From NCBI GenBank assembly GCA_045629205.1, contig JAZQQT010000139.1, forward strand, positions 1 through 22,276: DNA of 22,276 bases, in the 5' to 3' direction. The translations under genes and the position numbers were made by a program. Shown one piece after another: positions 7,483 through 13,181 of this stretch (positions within the stretch are counted from its first letter, which is position 1; every line of letters begins with the position of its first letter). The notes beneath the pieces were generated by a model. The model made no database searches. It saw nothing but the letters and a program-made list of their open reading frames with translations, and was not told the DNA's origin. This DNA comes from JAZQLP01 sp045629205. Lineage in GTDB: Bacteria; Bacillota; Clostridia; Oscillospirales; UBA644.

Positions 7483-7929
7483 TCAAAGATTTGTATTTAT
7501 ATCAAAAATCATCGTATAACCGTCTTCTGTGGGCAGTTCGTAAAAATGTTTGCGGACCGCGATTTTTTTGAAACCGCATTTTTCGTAAAGCGACTGCGCT
7601 CCGATATTTGACGACCTGACCTCCAGTAAAACGGCAGACTTTTTTTTCCTTTCGGATTCGCCGATCACTTCTTTTATCAGGGCTTCACCGAATCCTTTGC
7701 GTCTTGATTTTTCGTCAACCGCTATTGATATGATTTCGGTGCTGTCTCCGACGGTAGAGGCAAGACAGTGTCCCGCCGGGTTTCCTTTATCATCTGCAAC
7801 GATCAGACAATAATCCGGATTTTCAATGTAATATGAAAAATCTTTTTCCGATAACGGTATTGAAAAACATTTTTTTTGCAGCTCCGCCATCGGAACAATA
7901 TCCTTTTTCAGTGCTTTTCTGATTGTCAT
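7483..7929 (-). CDS. rimI: Ribosomal protein S18-type alanine N-acetyltransferase
   Basis: A 148-residue GNAT enzyme. The acetyl-CoA loop RRKGFG is at 76-81, and the RimI-typical LLEVRSSN...LYEKCGF and a following RKHFY segment are at 101-130. RimI acetylates the N-terminal alanine of S18; in Firmicutes the exact target is less certain. The placement next to tsaD supports RimI over a generic GNAT assignment. The start overlaps the ywlE stop by 4 bp (ATGA). GGGAG, about 10 nt upstream inside the end of that gene, can serve as its ribosome binding site. Confidence 0.9.
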   Translation of the reverse strand: MTIRKALKKDIVPMAELQKKCFSIPLSEKDFSYYIENPDYCLIVADDKGNPAGHCLASTVGDSTEIISIAVDEKSRRKGFGEALIKEVIGESERKKKSAVLLEVRSSNIGAQSLYEKCGFKKIAVRKHFYELPTEDGYTMIFDINTNL

Positions 7930-8375
7930 ACGTCGGAGCTCCCGCGGATTTCGGCGAATCTGATTTTTATTGCTTCGTCGATTTCATCCCTCGTTTTTCT
8001 GTAAACGTCTGTATCGCATCCGTAAGGATCGGTTATGTCTTTTTTGCCGAGAAGACGGGCTTTCCCTGCAACAGAAGGAAAAAATGACAGGATCATATCG
8101 AGATGTCTTTGTGTCATTGCAAAAATGCAATCCGCTTTTGAAGCGATTTCGGGAGAAAAGGGCGTTGCCCTATGGGGTGAAATATCAATACCGATTTCAC
8201 TCATGACTTTTAACGCTTCGTCTGACGCCGGATCTCCTTTTAATGCCGTTAAACCGGCGCTTGACACGGATATCGGAATCCCTGTTTCCGAAGCACGTTT
8301 TTTTGCCAGATATTCGGCCATCGGGCTTCTGCACGTGTTTCCCGTGCAGACAAAAAGAATATTAATATTTTTCAT
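7926..8375 (-). CDS. ywlE: Low-molecular-weight protein phosphatase, YwlE-like (arginine phosphatase candidate)
   Basis: A 149-residue LMW-PTP fold enzyme. The P-loop is CTGNTCR with nucleophile Cys10 and Arg16, followed by SPMAE, and the general acid is Asp116 in DPYG. The residue four after the nucleophile is Thr14. In Bacillus YwlE a Thr at this place selects phospho-arginine, while tyrosine phosphatases usually have Ile or Leu, so an arginine phosphatase opposing a McsB-type kinase is favoured. No mcsB or ctsR is in the window to support that, and a tyrosine phosphatase remains possible. It begins 9 bp after polA. Confidence 0.87.
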   Translation of the reverse strand: MKNINILFVCTGNTCRSPMAEYLAKKRASETGIPISVSSAGLTALKGDPASDEALKVMSEIGIDISPHRATPFSPEIASKADCIFAMTQRHLDMILSFFPSVAGKARLLGKKDITDPYGCDTDVYRKTRDEIDEAIKIRFAEIRGSSDV

Positions 8376-8384
8376 AAGCGTTCT

Positions 8385-10877
8385 TCAGTGAGCTTCAAAC
8401 CAGTCTTTTCCGTTTCCGACCTCGGTCAGCAGATTGACCGAAAGATCTGCGGCGCGCTCCATTTCGTTTTTGAGGATATTCATGACCGCTTCCTCTTCTT
8501 CGGGAGGAGCTTCTACTATCAGTTCGTCGTGGACCTGCAATATGAGTTTTGCTTTGAGATTTGCCTTTCTCAGCGCCGAATCCACTCTTATCATCGCTGT
8601 TTTAATAATATCTGCGGCTGTTCCCTGAATCGGGGTGTTGAGCGCAAGCCTTTTGCCCAAAGCTGCGGTAACGGCGTTTTTCGAATTGATTTCTGGAATA
8701 TATCTTCTTCTTCCGAAAAGCGTTTCAACATATCCGTTGGCTTTTGCCGATTCCGTTATGTCATCCATATATTTACGGACACCCGAGTAAGTATTGAGAT
8801 AACCTTGGATGTATGCTTCCGCTTCCTTCCGTGAAATTCCGAGGTCTTTTGCAAGTGAAAATTCTCCTATACCGTAGACTATTCCGAAATTTACGGCTTT
8901 TGCTCTTGATCGCATTTCCGGGCTCACCATTATTATCGGAAGTCCGAATATCTCGGATGCCGTGAGAGTATGTATGTCTGTTCCGTTCGCAAAAGCGTTT
9001 ATCATTGTCTCATCTTTGGCGCAGTGAGCGAGAATTCTGAGCTCGATCTGCGAATAGTCCGCATCGATGAGTCTCCAACCCGAACGCGGAATAAAAGCGT
9101 GTCTGAACTGCTTTCCTATTTCGGTTCTTATCGGAATATTCTGTAAATTGGGCTCGACACTGCTTATTCTTCCCGTTGCTGTAACGGTTTGCGTAAAACT
9201 TGTATGTATTCTTCCGTCTTCTTCCGTTTTTTTCAGCAGACCGTCGGCGTAAGTGCTTTTCAGCTTTACTATTTTTCTGTATTCGAGTATCAGATCCGCG
9301 ATAGGATGGTATCTCCTCAGCTTTTCCAGCTCGTCGCTGTTTGTCGAATAGCCGGATTTCGTTTTTTTGCCCTTAGGCAATCCGAGTTCCTCATAAAGAA
9401 CGGCTCCGATTTGCTGAGTGGAATTGATGTTGAATTCATGTCCTGCGCAGTCGTATATCTTTTGTTTAAGCGAGTCTATCGTAACGGACGCTTCTTCGGA
9501 AAAGCGTTTCAGAAAATCGCAGTCTACGGCAAATCCTTCATTTTCCATCCTTGCCAGAACGGGACAGAGCGGCAGTTCGATCGTTTTGTATAAACCCGTT
9601 TGCCCGTTTTGGTCCATTTTCTCTTCGAGAACGGATTTCAATCCGGGAAGATTGCGCAAAAGAACGGCGTCGTCTTCCGATGAAATATTCAGATAAAGAC
9701 CGCATAATAAATCAAGAGGATAACTGCTTCTTGTTGCGTCGAGGATATATCCGGCAAGCATTGTGTCAAATTCGATTGTTGTATCTGCAGAGTTTTCATA
9801 CAGCAGACGCAGCAGACTTTTTGCGTTATGGGTGACAATGTTTTTTTCCGAAAACGGGAATCTGTCAATATCCGAAACCGGCAGTGTCATTATGCTTCCG
9901 TTGTCCGCAAGAATCAGAAACTCTTCTTCCGTATAAAGCATATATACGGTTTTGCCGCTTATTGATTTTACGTCAAACGGTATTCGTTCGGCTTTTTCTT
10001 CCGGAACTTCCGCTTCTTTTGTGCCTGAAAGAAAATCGAATTTTCTTCGGAATGAAACCATTTCCGTTTTACGCAGGAAATCGTCCAGCTTACTTTCGTC
10101 GGGTGACCTGACGAGCATATCGTCAAAAGAAGTCGTCAAATCTCCTTCTCGCAATATCGTTCCGAGGAACTTTGACATATAGGCGTCTTCACGCCCGCTT
10201 TTTATTTTATCGGAAAGAGATCCTTTAAGTTCGTCCGCATGCTCATATACTCCGTCGAGTGAGCCGTATTTGATAAGAAGCGATTCCGCTGTTTTTTCTC
10301 CCACGCCTTTTACGCCGGGAATATTATCGCTCGTATCTCCCATTAATCCCTTAAGGTCGGTCAGTTTTGCGGGAATGAGCCCGTATTTTTCTTTGACTGC
10401 ATCGGGCGTAAAGAGGATGTCTTCGTTTTTAACGGCAAGCTTTACCGTGACGGAGTCGCTCACAAGCTGCAGCGAATCTCTGTCTCCCGTCACGATGACG
10501 CAGGTTCCTCCGGCATCGGAAACACGCTGCGACAAAATACCGATTATGTCGTCTGCTTCTATACCGCCTTTTTCAACGCGGCAGATTTTCAGTGCGTCAA
10601 GCAACTCTTTTGCAAGCGGCATCTGCGCCGCAAGGTCTTCCGGCATTGCGCTTCTCGTTCCTTTGTATTCGGAAAAACGTTTGTGACGGAAGGTTTTTTC
10701 TTTCAGGTCAAATGCAACGGCGCACATATCCGGCTTTTCTTCGGATATGTGTTTGATGAGTATATTCAAGAAACCGAAAAGGGCGTTCGTGGGAATTCCC
10801 GTCGTGGTTGAGAGTGGACGTATCCCGTAATATGCCCTGTTGATTATACTGTTTCCGTCTATGAGCAATAATTTCAT
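8385..10877 (-). CDS. polA: DNA polymerase I, proofreading-domain residues lost
   Basis: An 830-residue family A polymerase for gap filling and Okazaki fragment processing. Residues 1-290 are the 5'-3' exonuclease (LLLIDGNS, GIEADDIIG, TGDRDSLQL, GDTSDNIPGVKGVGEKTAE). Residues of about 305-430 keep the place of the 3'-5' exonuclease, but the Asp-x-Glu and later catalytic acids are not found (VYMLYTEEEF and VTHNAKSLLRLL stand there), so it is probably inactive, as in Bacillus and Taq enzymes. The polymerase has motif A DYSQIELR at 607-614, motif B RSRAKAVNFGIVYG at about 650-664 and motif C QVHDE at 781-785. It is the first gene of the minus-strand operon, with a promoter at 10901-10929 and a leader of about 17 nt. 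Confidence 0.98.
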   Translation of the reverse strand: MKLLLIDGNSIINRAYYGIRPLSTTTGIPTNALFGFLNILIKHISEEKPDMCAVAFDLKEKTFRHKRFSEYKGTRSAMPEDLAAQMPLAKELLDALKICRVEKGGIEADDIIGILSQRVSDAGGTCVIVTGDRDSLQLVSDSVTVKLAVKNEDILFTPDAVKEKYGLIPAKLTDLKGLMGDTSDNIPGVKGVGEKTAESLLIKYGSLDGVYEHADELKGSLSDKIKSGREDAYMSKFLGTILREGDLTTSFDDMLVRSPDESKLDDFLRKTEMVSFRRKFDFLSGTKEAEVPEEKAERIPFDVKSISGKTVYMLYTEEEFLILADNGSIMTLPVSDIDRFPFSEKNIVTHNAKSLLRLLYENSADTTIEFDTMLAGYILDATRSSYPLDLLCGLYLNISSEDDAVLLRNLPGLKSVLEEKMDQNGQTGLYKTIELPLCPVLARMENEGFAVDCDFLKRFSEEASVTIDSLKQKIYDCAGHEFNINSTQQIGAVLYEELGLPKGKKTKSGYSTNSDELEKLRRYHPIADLILEYRKIVKLKSTYADGLLKKTEEDGRIHTSFTQTVTATGRISSVEPNLQNIPIRTEIGKQFRHAFIPRSGWRLIDADYSQIELRILAHCAKDETMINAFANGTDIHTLTASEIFGLPIIMVSPEMRSRAKAVNFGIVYGIGEFSLAKDLGISRKEAEAYIQGYLNTYSGVRKYMDDITESAKANGYVETLFGRRRYIPEINSKNAVTAALGKRLALNTPIQGTAADIIKTAMIRVDSALRKANLKAKLILQVHDELIVEAPPEEEEAVMNILKNEMERAADLSVNLLTEVGNGKDWFEAH

Positions 10878-10900
10878 ATCTGACCTGCTTTCCGCCCTTA

Positions 10901-10929
10901 ATTATATAACAATATAGAATTATTTTCAA
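10901..10929 (-). promoter_or_regulatory. Sigma-A promoter for polA and the minus-strand operon
   Basis: On the minus strand the -35 box is TTGAAA (10924-10929), the spacer is 17 bp, and the -10 box is TATAAT (10901-10906). Transcription should start near 10894, only about 17 nt before the polA ATG, leaving just room for a weak AGG-type binding site. Since the 12 genes after polA are spaced by 23 bp or less, this may drive all of them; internal promoters cannot be excluded. Confidence 0.8.
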
Positions 10930-10975
10930 TAAATAAATCGCAGTTTTCTTTGAATAAAATGAAAAAGAAAATGCT

Positions 10976-10991
10976 TTGTAAAAAATTACAA
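10976..10991. repeat. Small perfect dyad in the divergent region
   Basis: TTGTAA and TTACAA are separated by AAAA, giving a 16-bp symmetric site roughly midway between the two divergent promoters (47 bp from the polA -35 box and 66 bp from the mraZ -35 box). It could bind a dimeric regulator. In such A/T-rich DNA it could also arise by chance. Confidence 0.3.
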
Positions 10992-11056
10992 TCTTTTGCT
11001 GAAATTATGAAAAAATTTCTGTAAAAATCAACAAAGAAAAAAATAAAGGATTTCGC

Positions 11057-11085
11057 TTGACAAACCTATTTGTTTGTAATATAAT
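11057..11085 (+). promoter_or_regulatory. Sigma-A promoter of the mraZ/dcw cluster
   Basis: The -35 box is TTGACA (11057-11062), the spacer is 17 bp and the -10 box is TATAAT (11080-11085); both boxes are perfect consensus. The predicted start near 11092 gives a leader of about 106 nt before mraZ. The spacer contains an inverted repeat, and putative MraZ boxes start immediately downstream. Confidence 0.92.
11060..11077. repeat. Inverted repeat inside the mraZ promoter spacer (possible operator)
   Basis: ACAAAC and GTTTGT are separated by six bases (CTATTT). The left arm overlaps the last three bases of the -35 box and the right arm ends 2 bp before the -10 box. A protein bound here would block RNA polymerase. 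The arms are only 6 bp, so the role is tentative. Confidence 0.35.
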
Positions 11086-11092
11086 AAACAAA

Positions 11093-11143
11093 AAAGTGGG
11101 ACAAAATGCACCAAAAGGTAAATCAGGTGCATTCAAGTGGGTC
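11093..11143 (+). promoter_or_regulatory. Putative MraZ binding boxes (about 10-bp-phased GTGGG-type repeats)
   Basis: Units begin at 11093 (AAAGTGGGAC), 11103 (AAAATGCACC), 11113 (AAAAGGTAAA), 11124 (CAGGTGCATT) and 11134 (CAAGTGGGTC), a spacing of 10, 10, 11 and 10 bp. The first and last share GTGGG-N-CAAA and the inner ones are degenerate. MraZ proteins are known to bind tandem boxes containing TGGG or AAAGTG with about 10-bp repeats before their own gene. The array lies at roughly +1 to +50 of the predicted transcript, suited to autoregulation. Confidence 0.55.
11105..11133 (+). other. Hairpin in the mraZ leader
   Basis: AATGCACC (11105-11112) and GGTGCATT (11126-11133) are perfect 8-bp complements with a 13-base loop. 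No U-run follows, so it is not an intrinsic terminator. As DNA it may simply reflect opposed binding boxes; as RNA it could shape the leader. Confidence 0.45.
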
Positions 11144-11197
11144 AAATATTGCCTCACGGATGTAAAAAATACCGATTTTCAGGAAGGAGGATACAAA

Positions 11198-11638
11198 ATG
11201 TCCGGTTCATTCGATCATACCCTTGACGGAAAAGGAAGATTAACTCTTCCCGCAAGAATCAGAGAAAAAATGAGCGCCATGGTTCATGTCACAAACAGCT
11301 TTGACGGACAGTGTCTGTATGCTTTTTCCGATGATGAATGGAATGTTTTTACTGCGCATATCGCAGATGCCGATTTTGAAATATCCACATTGCTCGAAAG
11401 ATACTTTCTTGCAAACGCGATGGACTGCGAAATAGACGGAAACGGACGTATTCTCATTCCTCAGAAACTCAGAGAAAAAGTCGGCATTTCAAAAGATGTC
11501 ACCATACTTGCCTTGAGTCAGCGTCTCGAGATATGGGATACCGAAAGATGGAACGCATTCAACAATTTCGATTCCGACAGAATCTTCAACGCCATGAAAG
11601 AGGCAAAAATCAAATTATCGGGCAACGGCAATGGATGA
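11198..11638 (+). CDS. mraZ: Transcriptional regulator MraZ
   Basis: A 146-residue protein of two tandem SpoVT-AbrB domains: FDHTLDGKGRLTLPARIREK near 4-24 and MDCEIDGNGRILIPQKLREK near 75-95. MraZ forms ring-shaped oligomers and binds repeats in front of the dcw cluster to control it. The start ATG at 11198 is fixed by AAGGAGG 7 nt upstream and by the family N-terminus MSGSFDHTLD. A longer frame from 11057 would place the promoter inside the gene. The gene is the normal first member of the cluster and its last 8 bases overlap rsmH. Confidence 0.97.
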   Translation: MSGSFDHTLDGKGRLTLPARIREKMSAMVHVTNSFDGQCLYAFSDDEWNVFTAHIADADFEISTLLERYFLANAMDCEIDGNGRILIPQKLREKVGISKDVTILALSQRLEIWDTERWNAFNNFDSDRIFNAMKEAKIKLSGNGNG

Positions 11639-12590
11639 TAAGACCGAGTTCGTTCATGTTCCGGTAATGCTTAACGAAGTAATTGAACTGCTGAATATAA
11701 AAGAAAACGGGATATATGCGGACGGAACAGCCGGCGGCGGCGGTCATTCGTTTGAAATCGGATCTCGGCTCGGTGAATCGGGACTTTTGCTTTGTGTTGA
11801 CAGAGATCCCGAGGCGGTTGCAAGATGTTCACAGAGAATAGCCGCATTAAAATGTCGGAAAGAGGTTATTCATTCGGAATTTTCGGAGATACCGAACATT
11901 GTCAACGAGAGAAAAATACTCCTTGACGGTTTACTTTTGGATCTGGGCGTTTCCTCGTTTCAGCTGGATGAAGATTACCGCGGCTTTTCTTACAGATATG
12001 ATGCTCCGCTTGATATGCGAATGAATCCGACGTCGGGGATATCGGCTTATGATGTAGTCAATACATACAGCGCAGAGCAGCTGAACGGAATCTTTTTTGA
12101 ATACGGAGAAGAAAGGTATTCAAGAAGAATTGCCGAAGCGATTGTTTCCGAACGCAGTAAAGAACCGATCGCAACCACTTTCGGATTATCCGATATTATA
12201 AAAAAAGCCATGCCCGCAAAAGCCCTTCATGAGAAGCAGCATCCGTCCAAGAGGGTGTTTCAGGCAATCAGAATTGCCGTTAACGATGAGCTCGGACAGA
12301 TATCATCGGTCTTGGAGAATATAATTCCTTGTATGGCTCCGGGCGGCAGAATAGCAATTATCACATTTCATTCTCTTGAAGACAGAATCGTTAAAAAATC
12401 ATTTGTAAAATTCGCAAATCCATGCACGTGCCAAAATCTTCCGATATGTATATGCGGAAAAAAATCTGCGGGAAAAATCATCGGTAATCTGACTCCGTCA
12501 AAAGAGGAAACCGAAAATAATTTCAGGGCACACAGCGCAAGATTAAGGGTTTTTGAACGCAACGAAACCGAAATTTCTTTTCCTTTTTAA
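11631..12590 (+). CDS. rsmH: 16S rRNA (cytosine(1402)-N(4))-methyltransferase
   Basis: A 319-residue SAM-dependent enzyme (MraW) that methylates N4 of C1402 in the ribosomal P site. The SAM-binding loop is DGTAGGGGHS at 31-40. It has LDLGVSSFQLD and RGFSYRYDAPLDMRMN, the family box HPSKRVFQAIRIAVNDEL, and TFHSLEDRIVK. A late Cys-rich stretch CTCQNLPICICG matches the usual C-terminal pattern. The start lies inside the end of mraZ with no strong binding site, so translation probably depends on mraZ (8-bp overlap). Confidence 0.97.
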   Translation: MDDKTEFVHVPVMLNEVIELLNIKENGIYADGTAGGGGHSFEIGSRLGESGLLLCVDRDPEAVARCSQRIAALKCRKEVIHSEFSEIPNIVNERKILLDGLLLDLGVSSFQLDEDYRGFSYRYDAPLDMRMNPTSGISAYDVVNTYSAEQLNGIFFEYGEERYSRRIAEAIVSERSKEPIATTFGLSDIIKKAMPAKALHEKQHPSKRVFQAIRIAVNDELGQISSVLENIIPCMAPGGRIAIITFHSLEDRIVKKSFVKFANPCTCQNLPICICGKKSAGKIIGNLTPSKEETENNFRAHSARLRVFERNETEISFPF

Positions 12591-12624
12591 ATATATGTAA
12601 CACAACACACAACATTTTCCGTGA

Positions 12625-12662
12625 ATGGATACGAAAGCGAGGTGATGAGAATTGTCGGTTAA
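12625..12662 (+). other. Two minigenes overlapping the ftsL ribosome binding site and start
   Basis: ATG at 12625 opens a six-codon frame (MDTKAR) ending in TGA at 12643-12645. That stop shares its A with the next ATG at 12645, which opens a five-codon frame (MRIVG) ending in TAA at 12660-12662. Together they cover the GAGGTGAT binding site (12639-12646) and the TTG start of ftsL (12652). The ATG at 12645 is too close to GAGGTG to use it well, so TTG remains the best ftsL start. A regulatory role is only a possibility. Confidence 0.3.
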
Positions 12663-13080
12663 AAGAACACTGCGTCATAGCACGGCAAAATCTTCCGAAA
12701 AAAAAGACGGAAGAATTATGAACGGTCTTAATATTTTTCTGTCGGTTCTCATCCTCCTCTCCGCCGTATTGACAGTTCCGTGTTACATCAAACAGTATCA
12801 GAAAAACAAAACAGCGAGCAATCTTACAAAGGAACTTCAAAACGAGATTAATATCGGTACTCGTCTTCGCATAGAGTATGAAATAAGATCGGATTATAAA
12901 ACGATAGAAGATTATGTATCGAATAATCTTTCCATGAAAAAAGTGGATAATTATCAGATTGAGTATCTGATGCGTGAAACAGGTAATGTTTCGGTCGTTG
13001 TTTATGATGAAGACGATGACGGTAATTTCCTTACCGATTTAGCGAGAACGTTTTCTGCGATCACTGAGTTCTTCAGGTAA
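12652..13080 (+). CDS. ftsL: FtsL-like septum protein
   Basis: A 142-residue bitopic protein: basic cytoplasmic tail 1-24, one membrane helix of about 26-45, then a charged helical region with coiled-coil potential. Position between rsmH and the division PBP is the classic ftsL location, and the fold plan fits; sequence conservation in FtsL is too low for a direct match. FtsL pairs with DivIC and DivIB to activate FtsW and the PBP. The start is TTG: GAGGTGAT (12639-12646) lies 5 nt upstream, a stop precedes it in frame at 12646, and the next ATG (12718) would remove the cytoplasmic tail. The C-terminal 40 residues, acidic and ending in a hydrophobic helix, are longer than in many FtsL proteins. 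Confidence 0.82.
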   Translation: MSVKRTLRHSTAKSSEKKDGRIMNGLNIFLSVLILLSAVLTVPCYIKQYQKNKTASNLTKELQNEINIGTRLRIEYEIRSDYKTIEDYVSNNLSMKKVDNYQIEYLMRETGNVSVVVYDEDDDGNFLTDLARTFSAITEFFR

Positions 13081-13098
13081 TCCGGCATCATATTGATT

Positions 13099-13126
13099 GT
13101 AGGAGCAGATTCTATTCTGCTTCTAT
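13099..13126 (+). other. Hairpin between ftsL and ftsI
   Basis: In the 101-bp gap, 13099-13109 and 13116-13126 form an 11-bp stem with two G-U pairs and a 6-base loop (core AGCAGA/TCTGCT). It is followed by TGTTGTCTTATC, not a U-run, so it is not a standard terminator. It might be an RNA processing or stability element, or weakly attenuate transcription. Confidence 0.4.
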
Positions 13127-13181
13127 TGTTGTCTTATCGAGATATTTTTTATAGTATCTGAAAGGGGGCGAAAAGAATAAA

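Larger units (their letters stand above)
10878..11197. other. Divergent intergenic control region between polA and mraZ
   Basis: A 320-bp A/T-rich stretch without a credible gene. It holds the leftward polA promoter near its left end, a symmetric dyad at 10976-10991, A-tracts at about 11030-11047 that could act as an UP element, the rightward mraZ promoter at 11057-11085, MraZ-type boxes and a leader hairpin, and the mraZ ribosome binding site AAGGAGG (11184-11190). A reading frame can be opened from the TTG at 11057, but that TTG is the first three bases of the -35 box, so I reject it as a start. Confidence 0.85.

Noticed and set aside
11057..11197. A 47-codon N-terminal extension of mraZ starting at TTG 11057
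   Set aside because: The TTG is part of the perfect -35 box, the promoter and boxes lie inside the extension, and AAGGAGG plus the family N-terminus fix the start at 11198.
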